A stretch of DNA of 62,549 nt from Gemmatimonadetes bacterium 13_1_40CM_69_22 (GTDB taxonomy: Bacteria > Gemmatimonadota > Gemmatimonadetes > Gemmatimonadales > GWC2-71-9): the NCBI GenBank assembly GCA_001917665.1, contig MNEL01000038.1, forward strand, positions 18,868-81,416, given 5' to 3'. Position 1 is the stretch's first letter. Each line of letters opens with the position of its first letter. This document shows, one piece after another, positions 24,435 to 33,788 of this stretch. The position numbers were made by a program, and so were the translations under genes. Below the pieces are notes generated by a model, which worked only from the letters and a program-made list of their open reading frames with translations, was not told the origin of the DNA and did no database searches.

Positions 24435-26438
24435 ATGGTGCGAACTGTCAAAGCCTTGGCTGTTGGCTGGCTCCTCCTCCAGGCCTGCCGGGGAGATACG
24501 GGGGTGGGACCTCCTCGCGTGGCCGTGGTCCAGGTCAGCCCCGCTGCCACCACGCTCACCGCCTTGGGCCAGACCCGCCAGCTCTCGGCAGTGGCCAAAG
24601 ACGCTGCGGGCAACCCCATGAGCGGATTCACCATCACCTGGACCTCGTCCAAGCAATCAGTCGCTAAGATCGACGATTCGGGGTTGGTCACCGCCGTAGG
24701 GAACGGCGACGCCGAGATCACCGCCGCCGCCGCGAGCGTGCCGGGCCGGGCACAAGTCGTCGTGAGGCAGCAGATCGCCCGACTCATGTTCGTCAGCCAG
24801 CCCAGCGACGCCCTGGCGGGCGAGGCCATCACCCCGGCGATCACCGCGGAGCTTCAGGACCCCGGTGGCCACCGCGTGACCGACGCGGCGGTGCCGGTGA
24901 CGCTCGCGCTCGGCGCCAATCCAGGAAGTGCCACGCTGGCCGGTACGCGGACGGTCACCAGCAGCGGCGGTGTGGCCACCTTCAACGACGTGTGGCTGGA
25001 CAAGGTGGCCAGTGGTTACACGCTCACCGGTGTCGCGGCGGATCTCCCTCCCGCGAACAGCACGGCGTTCGCCGTGGCTCCCGGCCCCGTACAACTTGCG
25101 TTCCTCACGCAGCCCGGGACGGTGGAAGGGCAGGTGCCGTTCGATCCCGTGATTCAGGTCAGGGCGCGGGAAGATCGATTCGGAAACTTGGTGACCGATG
25201 CCCCAGTGACACTGACACTGGCCGTGAGTCCCTCCGGGGAAACCCTGCACGGGTCCACGAGGGTGACGGCCGTGAACGGAGTGGTCACGTTCGGCAGCCT
25301 GAGCCTGGCGCAACCAGGTGAGGGGTTCGTGCTGGAGGCAACCAGCGGTGCGGCGACGCCCGCGCGGAGCGCCGAGTTCAGCGTGCGACTCACCCTCGTG
25401 CAGCTGAGCGCGGGAGCCGAGTACACGTGCGGCGTCACCGTCGTCGCATTCGCCTACTGCTGGGGCGCTAACGTAGCTGGCCAGCTGGGTGACGGCGCGA
25501 CCGATCAGCGAGTCATCCCCACGCCCGTCGGCGGGAGTTTGACCTTCGTTCGGGTGAGCGCCTCTGCCCAGGACACCTGCGGCGTGACCACGGACAACGC
25601 CGCCTACTGCTGGGGTGCCAACGCCGAGGGTGAGCTCGGTAACGGCACGCTCGCCCAGCGATTCAGTCCTACGGCTGTCGTTGGCGGGCTTAGGTTCGTC
25701 GACGTGAGCGTGGGTGGATTGCACAGCTGCGGCCTCACCACGGACCATGCGGCCTATTGCTGGGGCGGGAATGCCAAAGGTCAGGTCGGCGACGGCACGA
25801 CCACCGCGCGGTTCACCCCGACGCGGGTGACGGGAACCTTGAGCTTCGCTCAGGTGAGTACCGGCACGTACCACACCTGCGGCGTCACCACGGACGGCAT
25901 GGCGTACTGCTGGGGGACGAACGCTAACGGCGAGCTCGGGGACGGCACGCTCGCTGACAGGCTTACGCCGACGCGTGTCCAGGGAAACTTGATCTTCGTC
26001 CACGTGAGCGCCGGGGACGGCTACAGTTGCGGCCTGACGGCAGGCAACGAGGGGTATTGCTGGGGCTTCAATGGCGCCGGCCAGCTGGGCGACGGCACTA
26101 CGCAACAGCGGCTCGAGCCCACGCCCGTCGCGGGAGGCTTGAGCTTCGCGCAACTCAGCGCCTGGTATGCGCACGCGTGCGGCGTCACCACGGGCGGCGC
26201 CGCGTACTGTTGGGGCTACAACGACTACGGTCGGCTGGGCGACGGCACCACGGACCAGCACCTGCAACCGGCGCCGGTGAGCGGGAGCCTCACGTTCGTG
26301 GCTGTGAGTACCGGGTTCGCGCACACCTGCGGCGTCACCACCGCCAGAACGGCCTATTGCTGGGGCTGGAACGCTAGCGGCCAGGTCGGCGACGGAACGA
26401 CAGCGCAGCGCCTGCTCCCGACTCGAGTGGTGCAATGA
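24435..26438 (+). CDS. RCC1-repeat lipoprotein, copy 1
   Basis: 667 residues. A signal segment ends at the lipobox-like LLQAC. A Big2-like domain (about 30-115) and two Ig-like repeats related to the gene at 1-1103 (about 118-320) are followed by seven RCC1-like blades of about 50 residues, each with the pattern S-x-G-x3-(T/S)CGVT-x5-YCWG-x-N-x2-G-(Q/E)LGDGT. Seven blades make a complete propeller. Every blade has two cysteines about 11 residues apart, suggesting disulphides in an extracytoplasmic protein. It is the first of three tandem paralogues; the stop overlaps the next start as ATGA. Such propellers usually bind proteins or glycans; the ligand is unknown. Confidence 0.85.
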   Translation: MVRTVKALAVGWLLLQACRGDTGVGPPRVAVVQVSPAATTLTALGQTRQLSAVAKDAAGNPMSGFTITWTSSKQSVAKIDDSGLVTAVGNGDAEITAAAASVPGRAQVVVRQQIARLMFVSQPSDALAGEAITPAITAELQDPGGHRVTDAAVPVTLALGANPGSATLAGTRTVTSSGGVATFNDVWLDKVASGYTLTGVAADLPPANSTAFAVAPGPVQLAFLTQPGTVEGQVPFDPVIQVRAREDRFGNLVTDAPVTLTLAVSPSGETLHGSTRVTAVNGVVTFGSLSLAQPGEGFVLEATSGAATPARSAEFSVRLTLVQLSAGAEYTCGVTVVAFAYCWGANVAGQLGDGATDQRVIPTPVGGSLTFVRVSASAQDTCGVTTDNAAYCWGANAEGELGNGTLAQRFSPTAVVGGLRFVDVSVGGLHSCGLTTDHAAYCWGGNAKGQVGDGTTTARFTPTRVTGTLSFAQVSTGTYHTCGVTTDGMAYCWGTNANGELGDGTLADRLTPTRVQGNLIFVHVSAGDGYSCGLTAGNEGYCWGFNGAGQLGDGTTQQRLEPTPVAGGLSFAQLSAWYAHACGVTTGGAAYCWGYNDYGRLGDGTTDQHLQPAPVSGSLTFVAVSTGFAHTCGVTTARTAYCWGWNASGQVGDGTTAQRLLPTRVVQ

Positions 26439-28144
26439 AGGCGGAAGCCGGCCTCTGCGTTCTCACGCTGGCCTGGGCGGCCTGCGGCGATGCGACGCAA
26501 CCGGCGAGCAACCAACTCGCCTTTATCAGCGAGCCGACCGACGTCGTAGCGGGCGCAACCTTCGCGCCGGCCATCCGGGTCGAGATCAGAGACGCCATTG
26601 GGTACCGGCTGCCCGGTGCCGAGCCGGCCGTGACCGTGAGCTTGGGCGCGAATCCCGGCGGCGCCGTGCTGGCCGGCACGACGACGCGCACTGCGGTGAG
26701 CGGGGTCGCCACCTTCAGCGACTTGCGGCTCGACAAGGCGGCCGCCGGCTACACCCTCTCAGCCACGGCGACGTCGCTGGCGTCCGCAACCAGCGTTCCC
26801 TTCGCCGTCTCCCCCGGTGCAGCCGCACGACTCGGGTTTCTCTCGCAGCCCGATACAGCGGAAGCTCAAGTGCCGTTCGGGCCGGCGGTCCAAGTGGCGA
26901 TCGAGGACGCGTTCGGCAACGTCGTCACCGACGCCGCTGCCGACGTGACGGTTGTGCTATTCGCGAATCCTTCCGGCGCGGCCCTGAGCGGAATCACCAC
27001 GGTCGGGGCCGCGAACGGGGTCGCGCAGTTCGATGCGTTGAGCGTGGCCCTGCCGGGGGACGGCTTCGTCCTGCGGGCGTCGAGCGCCGGGCTGAGCTCT
27101 GCCCCGAGCGCCCCGTTCAGCGTGCGTCTGACGTTCGTGCTGGAGAGTGCGGGGGGCTTGCACACCTGTGCCGTCACGATCGCCGGGTTTGCCTACTGCT
27201 GGGGTAACAATGTGCTCGGTCAGCTGGGCGACGGCACGACCACCCAGCGCGAGACGCCGACGCCGGTCGCCGGGACCTTGAGGTTCACGCAGGTGAGCGC
27301 CGGTTGGGAGCACACCTGTGGGGTCACGATCGAGAGCGTCGCCTATTGCTGGGGCCTCGACGAATTCGGCCAACTGGGCGACGGCTCGGTCGTCCAGCGA
27401 CCGGACCCTACGCCCGTGGCCGGGAGCCTGAGCTTTGCGCAGGTGAGCGCTGGCCACGACCACAGCTGTGGCGTCACCACGGGCAACATGGCCTATTGCT
27501 GGGGCCGCAACGACCTGGGCCAGCTGGGCGACAGCACGACCAGTCAACGGGGGACGCCGACGTCGGTGGCTGGAGGTTTGAGTTTCCGGCAGGTAAGCGC
27601 GACGATCCACACGTGCGGTGTCACGACCGCCAATCTCGTCTACTGCTGGGGACGGGATGTCGAGGGTCAGCTGGGCGACGGCATGCCGACGTACCACCGG
27701 GACTCGCCGACGCGGGTCGCCGGCAACCTGAGCTTCGCGCTGATCAGCACGGGCGATTTCCACACCTGCGGCCTCACCACAGGGACCGAGGCCTATTGCT
27801 GGGGAGAGGGCTCGAGCCCGACGCCGGCGCCGATCTCGGGCGCCCTGCGCTTCGCGCAGCTCGACGCGGGCAGCCGCCACACCTGCGCTGTCACGACCGG
27901 CTACCTGGCCTACTGCTGGGGCGACAATATCTATGGCCAGCTCGGCGATGGCACGACCGCCGGGGGGGGAGTGCCGACGCCCGTGACCGGCGGCTTGAGC
28001 TTCGCGCTGGTGACCGCCGGCAATGTGCACACGTGCGGGGTCACGACCGGGAAGGTCGCCTATTGCTGGGGCTACAACAGCTACGGTGGGCTGGGCGACG
28101 GGACGACCCAGCACAGATTCGTTCCGGTGCGAGTGGTGCAGTGA
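26435..28144 (+). CDS. RCC1-repeat lipoprotein, copy 2
   Basis: 569 residues. It starts in the ATGA overlap with copy 1. The signal segment ends LAWAAC. Two Ig-like repeats (about 27-235) precede seven RCC1-like blades with the same paired-cysteine pattern. The fifth blade is about 12 residues short and lacks the GQLGDGT turn. Unlike copy 1 there is no Big2-like domain. It is the result of tandem duplication. Its stop overlaps the GTG of the decayed third copy. Confidence 0.85.
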   Translation: MKAEAGLCVLTLAWAACGDATQPASNQLAFISEPTDVVAGATFAPAIRVEIRDAIGYRLPGAEPAVTVSLGANPGGAVLAGTTTRTAVSGVATFSDLRLDKAAAGYTLSATATSLASATSVPFAVSPGAAARLGFLSQPDTAEAQVPFGPAVQVAIEDAFGNVVTDAAADVTVVLFANPSGAALSGITTVGAANGVAQFDALSVALPGDGFVLRASSAGLSSAPSAPFSVRLTFVLESAGGLHTCAVTIAGFAYCWGNNVLGQLGDGTTTQRETPTPVAGTLRFTQVSAGWEHTCGVTIESVAYCWGLDEFGQLGDGSVVQRPDPTPVAGSLSFAQVSAGHDHSCGVTTGNMAYCWGRNDLGQLGDSTTSQRGTPTSVAGGLSFRQVSATIHTCGVTTANLVYCWGRDVEGQLGDGMPTYHRDSPTRVAGNLSFALISTGDFHTCGLTTGTEAYCWGEGSSPTPAPISGALRFAQLDAGSRHTCAVTTGYLAYCWGDNIYGQLGDGTTAGGGVPTPVTGGLSFALVTAGNVHTCGVTTGKVAYCWGYNSYGGLGDGTTQHRFVPVRVVQ

Positions 28145-29313
28145 GCCCGGACGGAACGGCGGCGAAGACCATCTGGACGACCATGCTGCTAACGGCCGTC
28201 GCAACGCTGCTGCTCCAGGCCTGCGGCGGCGACTCCGGCGTTGCGCCGCTGCCACCGCCTCCTCCCGCTCCTCGGGCGACCCAGTTGGCCTTCCTCACCC
28301 AGCCCGGGACCGCTGAAAGCCAGGTGGCTCTCGATCCCGCCCAGGCGATGGGTTCGTCCTCCTGGCTCAGAGTGCGGGCCTGCCTCCGGTTGCCAGTGCC
28401 GAGTTCTCGGTGCGGTTGACGTATGTGCTGGTGAGCGCGGGGGGCGCGCACAGCTGTGGCGTCACCGTCGCAGGGTTTGCTTACTCTGGGGCACCAGCGG
28501 CGAAGGGCGACGGCACTTTCACTAACCGGCGCACCTCCACTCCTGTACCGGGACGCTTGGCCTTCGCGCAAGTGAGCGCGGGGACGAGCCACACGTGCGG
28601 GGTCACGACGAGCGATGCGGCGTACTGCTGGGCGCGAATGGCCAAGGCCAGCTCGGCGACGGCACGACCGATGTGCGGCTCATCCCCACGCGAGTGGGAG
28701 GGGGCGTGAGCTTCACCCAGATCGGCGCCGGAACTCTGCACACCTGCGGCGTTAGTGCGGGCCGCGCCGCCTATTGCTGGGGCAAGAATAGCTTCGGCGA
28801 GCTGGGTGATGGGACCGGGATTGGCTGGATGCAGCCGGCGCTCGTGGCGGGCGGACTGCCTTTCGTTCAGGTGAGCGCCGGAGATGACCATAGCTGCGGG
28901 GTCACGGCGGACCAGAGAGCCTATCGTTGGGGCGACAACGCTCGGGCGGTGATGGCTGGCTCGGTGACGGCACTAACGTTGGCCGCCTCACCCCAACGGG
29001 AGTGGCGGGAGGTTTGAATTTCGTCGAGGTGAGCGCCGGGGTTTCCCACAGCTGCGCTGTGACCCCGGCGCACGCGGTCTACTGCTGGGGCTCGAACGCC
29101 AAGGGTGGGCTCGGCGACGGCACAACCGTCCAGCGGAACGCCCCGACGCTGGTGGACGGAAGCCTGCACTTCCAGCACGTGAGTGCCGGAGATCAGCATA
29201 CCTGCGGCATCTCGACTGACAACGCCGTGTACTGCTGGGGCCGCAACATTTTCGGCGAACTGGGCGACGGTACCACTATCGACCGCCTCACCCCCACTCG
29301 GGTGGTGCCGTGA
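28141..29313 (+). pseudogene. RCC1-repeat lipoprotein, copy 3, decayed
   Basis: The gene opens with GTG in a GTGA overlap and a good signal peptide ending LLQAC, then ATQLAFLTQPGTAESQVALDPA. At about 28340 roughly one and a half Ig-like repeats are missing and the frame shifts, giving a stop at about 28419. Homology resumes in another frame (GDGFVLLAQSAGL) and passes through further shifts. One falls where tac-tgc-tgg has become tac-tc-tgg (about 28484), one at about 28632 and one at about 28945. Six blades are recognisable, the last ones clean up to 29313. At least four independent indels make sequencing error an unlikely sole cause. Confidence 0.85.
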
Positions 29314-29357
29314 AATAGCCTCGACGCCGGCGACGCCTCGGGTATTTTCTGTCAATC

Positions 29358-30527
29358 GTGCAACGGGTCGTCATCCTGTTAGGAGGGGCGCTGCTTGCCG
29401 CCGTGCCCGGAGGCGCGCGCGCCCAACGTCCGCCGGCGGGCTGGGCGGCGTTTGTGCGCGCGTTCGACGGCTACGCGGCCGAGGACAGCGTGGTCGGCGC
29501 GAGCGTGCTCATCATGCGTGGTGGCCAAGTGACTGCCCATCACGAGTACGGCTTCGCCGATCGCGCGCTGGGGCAGCGCGTGGACGAGCGAACCATCTTT
29601 CACTGGGGCTCAATCACCAAAACGCTCACGGCGGTCGCGGTCATGCAGCTGCGCGACCGGAAACGGCTCTCGCTCGACGACCGCGTCACGCGCTACATCC
29701 CCGAGCTGCGACAGGTGCACGACCCGTTCGGCTCTATGGACGACGTCATGATCCGGATGCTGCTGTCGCACTCCGCCGGGTTTCAAAATCCCACGTGGCC
29801 GTACAAGGCGGGGAAACCGTGGGAGCCGTTCGAGCCGACGCGGTGGGAACAGCTGGTGGCGATGCTGCCGTACCAGGAGGTCGCCTTTGCGCCGGGGTCC
29901 CGCTACAGCTATTCGAACCCGGGGTTCATCTATCTGGCGCGCATCATCGAGCAGCTCACGGGCGACCCCTATCAGAGCTACGTCTACAAGAACCTCTGGA
30001 CGCCGCTCGGAATCACGCACAGCTACTTCGGCGCCACGCCGTATCACCTCGCGAGTCAGCGATCCAACAACTACGACGTGGTGCCCGACAGCGCCGGCCG
30101 CGAGTCGGTCGTGGCGAACGGGCGGGACTTCGACCCCGGGATCACGATCCCGAACGGCGGCTGGAACGCGCCGCTCGGCGACGTGGCGCTATGGGTCGGG
30201 TTCCTCTCGGGCGCGGCGGGGAGCGACACCGTGCTGGCGCGCGCGACGCTGGACGAGATGTGGCGCCCGCTGTTCGCGACCGACGGCGAGGCGCCGGGAG
30301 ACTCCGTAGGGCTGTCGTTCTTCGTGCTGTGGCGGGAGGGTGTGCGGCTCATCGGGCACACGGGCCACCAGGCGGGGTTTCGGTCGTTCTTCTATCTCGA
30401 GCCGCGGACCAAAGCGGCGGTGATCGCCGCGTTCAATACCACGAACGACGCGCGCGAAGCGCAATCGGCACAGGGGTTCAAGCGCATCATCGACACCGCG
30501 TTGGAGCTGATCGCCGCCCGGCGCTAG
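29358..30527 (+). CDS. Secreted serine beta-lactamase-like hydrolase (class C / PBP4* type)
   Basis: 389 residues. A signal peptide ends near GGARA. The SxxK motif is S85-I-T-K88, the YxN motif is in SYSNPGFIY, and the third motif HTGHQAG replaces KTG, as in many esterase or D-peptidase relatives. The fold is that of class C beta-lactamases, but such stand-alone proteins more often act as D-aminopeptidases or esterases in the periplasm. The GTG start follows a GTATTTT box. The gene converges on fpg with a 4-bp overlap. Confidence 0.9.
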   Translation: MQRVVILLGGALLAAVPGGARAQRPPAGWAAFVRAFDGYAAEDSVVGASVLIMRGGQVTAHHEYGFADRALGQRVDERTIFHWGSITKTLTAVAVMQLRDRKRLSLDDRVTRYIPELRQVHDPFGSMDDVMIRMLLSHSAGFQNPTWPYKAGKPWEPFEPTRWEQLVAMLPYQEVAFAPGSRYSYSNPGFIYLARIIEQLTGDPYQSYVYKNLWTPLGITHSYFGATPYHLASQRSNNYDVVPDSAGRESVVANGRDFDPGITIPNGGWNAPLGDVALWVGFLSGAAGSDTVLARATLDEMWRPLFATDGEAPGDSVGLSFFVLWREGVRLIGHTGHQAGFRSFFYLEPRTKAAVIAAFNTTNDAREAQSAQGFKRIIDTALELIAARR

Positions 30528-31351
30528 CGCTGGCACCTCGCGCAGAACGTCGTCGCCCTGAGATCGATGGTGTGCGTCGTGACGAGCCGCTTCCCGCACT
30601 GTACGCACGGCTCGCCACCGCGGCCGTACACCTTCAGCTCGAACTGGAATCGCCCGGACTCACCCGTCCCGGTGCGGTAATCGCGCACCGTGGTCCCCGA
30701 CGAGTCTACGGCGCGCAGCAGCACGTCTGTCACGGCCGCGTGCAGGCGGGCGAACTCGTCCAAGGACAGCTTGTCGGTGGGCTTGGACGGGTCGATTCCG
30801 GCCTCGAACAGCGCCTCGTTCGCGTAGATATTGCCCACCCCCGCGATGCGGCGCTGGTCCATGATCGCCTTCTTGACCGCGGTGCGCGTCCCCTTGAGCC
30901 GCTCGGCGAACACGAACGGCGTGAACGTCTCCTCGAGCGGCTCGGGGCCGATGCGGCTGGTATAGACGCCCCACCCCTTCTCGTCGAGCAGCCACACGGT
31001 GCCCAGGCGGCGCACGTCGCGGTACACGAGCAGCCGGCCGTCGTCGATGGTGCAGGTGAGCACCGCGTACTTCGCCTCGTCGCGGGTGAGGGCGCGATCG
31101 TACACGACGAGCGAGCCCGTCATCCGCGGCTGCACGATCAGCCGGTGGCCGCTCGACAGCCGGAACACCGCGTGCTTCGCCCGGCGAATCACTTCCTCGA
31201 TGGTATTGCCCCGGAGGGTGCGGAGCAGGCGTGGTTTCGACACGCGGCGCAGCACGTCCGTTTTGGCGAGGCGGGCGCGCGCGATCCGGTAGCCCTCGAG
31301 CCGCGGCGCGAGCTCCCGGACGATCGTCTCAACTTCTGGCAGCTCTGGCAC
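30524..31351 (-). CDS. mutM: Formamidopyrimidine-DNA glycosylase
   Basis: 275 residues. It begins PELPEVET with catalytic P2 and E3. The C-terminal zinc finger C-x2-C-x17-C-x2-C (CVQCGK...FCARCQR) and the preceding VYGRGGEPC complete the H2TH/zinc DNA-binding half. It removes 8-oxoguanine and formamidopyrimidines and nicks the abasic site. The GTG start lies 23 bp inside the 3' end of purD, so the two are probably co-translated. Confidence 0.95.
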   Translation of the reverse strand: MPELPEVETIVRELAPRLEGYRIARARLAKTDVLRRVSKPRLLRTLRGNTIEEVIRRAKHAVFRLSSGHRLIVQPRMTGSLVVYDRALTRDEAKYAVLTCTIDDGRLLVYRDVRRLGTVWLLDEKGWGVYTSRIGPEPLEETFTPFVFAERLKGTRTAVKKAIMDQRRIAGVGNIYANEALFEAGIDPSKPTDKLSLDEFARLHAAVTDVLLRAVDSSGTTVRDYRTGTGESGRFQFELKVYGRGGEPCVQCGKRLVTTHTIDLRATTFCARCQR

Positions 31352-32624
31352 TCTGTCTCCTGATCTCCCGCCAGCCGATGTCGCGCCGGTAGGTCTTGCC
31401 CTGGAATGCGATCAGTTCGCAGGCGGCGGCGCTCCGCTCGGCGGCCTCGGCCACCGTGTCGCCCAGCCCCGTGACGCTGAACACCCGGCCGCCCTGCACC
31501 CGCAGCGTGCCGTCGGGGTCGCGGTAGGTGCCCGCGTGAAACACCAGCGTCCCGGGCTCCACGTCGCGCGGCACGACGATCGCAGCGCCAAGCTCGGGCG
31601 TGTCGGGGTATCCCGGGGCGGCGAGCACTGTGGAGACCGCCGCGCGGGTGACGTCGAGCGTCGTCAGCCCGGGCCGCCAGCCTCCCGTCGCGATCTCCAC
31701 CAAGTGCCGCGTCACGCCGGTCAGCACCGGGAGCAGGGCCTGCGTCTCCGGATCGCCGAAGCGGCAGTTGAACTCGAGCACGTAGGGGGTGCCGTCGCCC
31801 GTAAGCATCAGCCCGGCGTACAGTACGCCCTGGTAACACGCGCCCTGGGCCGCGAGCTCCCGGATCGTCGGCTCGAGCACCTGCTCGCGTACCCGGTCGA
31901 GCAGCGCGCCCGTGGCGATGCCCACGGGGCAGTAGGCGCCCATCCCGCCGGTGTTGGGCCCCGCGTCACCCTCCCCCAGCCGCTTGTGGTCCTGGGCCGC
32001 AGGCAGCACCAGGATCCGCTCGCCGTCGGTGAGAGCCAGCACCGAAAGCTCTTCTCCCTCGAGGAATTGCTCCACCACGATCTCGCGCCCCGCGTCGCCG
32101 AACGCTCCCTCGGCGAGCATGGCACGGGCGGTGCTGGCGGCTGCGTCGCGGGTGGCGCAGACAACCGCGCCCTTGCCCGCCGCGAGCCCGGAGGCCTTCA
32201 CGACGAGCGGCTCGGCGTGGCGACGGATGTAGGCGAGGGCGGGCTCGAGCGCGTCGAACGTCCGGCTCGCGGCCGTGGGGACGTTGGCGCGCCGCATCAC
32301 GTCTTTGGCGAACGCCTTGGAGGACTCGATGCGCGCGGCCGCCCGGTCGGGGCCGAAGACGGGCCGGCCGGTGGCCCGGAGGGCGTCGGCGAGCCCGGCC
32401 GCGAGAGGCGCCTCCGGGCCGATGACGGTGAGGTCGATGCGGAGCTCTTGCACCGCCTCCACTACCTTCACAACCTCCACCGCCTCGATTTCCAGGTTGG
32501 TGCCGAGCTGGGCGGTGCCGGGGTTGCCGGGGGCGGCGAACACGGTCGCCTCGGGGGCGTCGCGCTTCAGCGCCCAGCAGAGCGCGTGCTCGCGGCCGCC
32601 CCCGCCGACGACCAGGATTCTCAC
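31329..32624 (-). CDS. purD: Phosphoribosylamine-glycine ligase
   Basis: 431 residues from GTG 32624, which overlaps the M48 stop as GTGA and begins VRILVVGGGGREHAL. ATP-grasp motifs are visible: VVKASGLAAGKGAVV, GPNTGGMGAYCP and EFNCRFGDPE. It makes glycinamide ribonucleotide from phosphoribosylamine, glycine and ATP in purine synthesis. Residues about 42-53 are encoded by four tandem 9-mers close to GAGGCGGTG. They replace a normally non-repetitive stretch without changing the length much. Confidence 0.94.
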   Translation of the reverse strand: MRILVVGGGGREHALCWALKRDAPEATVFAAPGNPGTAQLGTNLEIEAVEVVKVVEAVQELRIDLTVIGPEAPLAAGLADALRATGRPVFGPDRAAARIESSKAFAKDVMRRANVPTAASRTFDALEPALAYIRRHAEPLVVKASGLAAGKGAVVCATRDAAASTARAMLAEGAFGDAGREIVVEQFLEGEELSVLALTDGERILVLPAAQDHKRLGEGDAGPNTGGMGAYCPVGIATGALLDRVREQVLEPTIRELAAQGACYQGVLYAGLMLTGDGTPYVLEFNCRFGDPETQALLPVLTGVTRHLVEIATGGWRPGLTTLDVTRAAVSTVLAAPGYPDTPELGAAIVVPRDVEPGTLVFHAGTYRDPDGTLRVQGGRVFSVTGLGDTVAEAAERSAAACELIAFQGKTYRRDIGWREIRRQSARAARS

Positions 32625-33619
32625 TTCTTCTTGAGCGCCTCCGCGAACGCCTGGGCGGCCCGCTTGGCGGTGTCCACCACGTCGTTCACGACGGCCTTGG
32701 CTTCCTTCATGTAGTGGTCTCGCGCCTCGTCGATGTCCTTGTCGATCGGCCGCTGCTCCGCCTCCGGGCCGCGCCGGGTGTACTCGCCGCCCAGGATGCG
32801 CTCGTAGTTGCCCTGCTTGATCCAGCGCTGCAGCTCGGCGGCCCGCACCGTGTTGAAGGGATGCGAGCGCCCCAGCACGCCCAGGATCTTGAAGACGCGG
32901 TCGAGCGCCCCGCCCGCCTCCTCGTACTCCTTCGCCTGCTCGAGAAACGCGTTCAGGTCCATCTGCGACATGTCGCCGCCGCCGGCGAACTTGAGATTCA
33001 CGCGCAGCGAGGCGGTCGGGTCCTGACAGGCGAGCAGACCGGCGCGGTCCGACGACAGCTCGCTCTTGCGGAACCACTCGAGCAGCGCGAGCTGGATCGG
33101 CAGGATCGCGATGCCGGCGAGGAACGGCAGCGCGCCGAGGCTCACGTTCAGGATCAGGACGAGGATCGTGTGGTACAGCGCGTGCCCGCTCATGACGTGC
33201 CCCAGCTCGTGCCCCAGCACGTTTCTGAGCTCGTCGTCGTCGAGCAGCTTGAGGGTGCCCGAGTTGATCACGATGAACGGCTTGTCCATGCCGAACGCGC
33301 CCGCGTTCGCGAACGGCGTTTGCGACACGAACAGCTCGGGCCGCTCCGGCCAGTCCATGGAGGTGACCACGTCGGCGTACAGCTGGTTCAGGCGGGGAAA
33401 TTGGGTCGGGCCGACCCGCACGGCGTCGGCTTGGAACAGCAAGCGGATCCCCCGCTCGCCGAAGAACCCGTAGATCTTCCGTACCACCTCGTCGAAGCCG
33501 GGGACGGAGCGCAGCGTCTGCAGCGCCGCGCGGTCCGCCGGGTGCTCCCACGCGACGGGCGCGATCTGCGTGAGGATCCTGCGGGGGCGCGCGGCGGGGA
33601 GGCTCGTGGGGTCGGTCAT
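32621..33619 (-). CDS. M48 family zinc metalloprotease
   Basis: 332 residues. The zinc motif is HELGH at 137-141, with a downstream glutamate in KSELSSDRAGLLA. Two hydrophobic helices follow the motif (about 150-180), so it is probably membrane-bound. It may act in quality control like HtpX, though it is closer to the YugP/Ste24-like soluble-domain types. GGAG precedes the ATG by eight bases. A cluster of hairpins separates it from the upstream PLP-enzyme gene; downstream it is coupled to purD. Confidence 0.88.
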   Translation of the reverse strand: MTDPTSLPAARPRRILTQIAPVAWEHPADRAALQTLRSVPGFDEVVRKIYGFFGERGIRLLFQADAVRVGPTQFPRLNQLYADVVTSMDWPERPELFVSQTPFANAGAFGMDKPFIVINSGTLKLLDDDELRNVLGHELGHVMSGHALYHTILVLILNVSLGALPFLAGIAILPIQLALLEWFRKSELSSDRAGLLACQDPTASLRVNLKFAGGGDMSQMDLNAFLEQAKEYEEAGGALDRVFKILGVLGRSHPFNTVRAAELQRWIKQGNYERILGGEYTRRGPEAEQRPIDKDIDEARDHYMKEAKAVVNDVVDTAKRAAQAFAEALKKK

Positions 33620-33680
33620 GTTATGCTCCTGCGCATAGTAGATGGTAGGTTCCCACTACGGGCACCGCAGCCTCGTGTTT

Positions 33681-33764
33681 CGCGAGTGAACTCGCGGCTC
33701 GGCGTCTGCCCGTCAACGGGCATACCCGCTTCAGCGGGAGAGCCGAGCCGCGGCTTGAGCCGCG
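33681..33764. repeat. Cluster of four tetraloop hairpins
   Basis: A: CGCGAG-TGAA-CTCGCG (33681-33696). B: TGCCCG-TCAA-CGGGCA (33707-33722). C: CCCGC-TTCA-GCGGG (33725-33738). D: CGCGGC-TTGA-GCCGCG (33749-33764). B and C are enclosed by an extra 8-bp stem, GGCTCGGC (33696-33703) with GCCGAGCC (33742-33749), giving a cloverleaf-like fold. It lies between the stop of the PLP enzyme and the M48 start, both on the minus strand, and could terminate, process or regulate that transcript. Confidence 0.85.
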
Positions 33765-33788
33765 ACAGTGCCGAGCCCGTGCTTGCCG

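Noticed and set aside
32625-33551. Upstream extension of PurD across the M48 gene
   Set aside because: The PurD N-terminus VRILVVGGGGREHA begins at GTG 32624 in a GTGA overlap; the extension lies in the M48 coding region in another frame.
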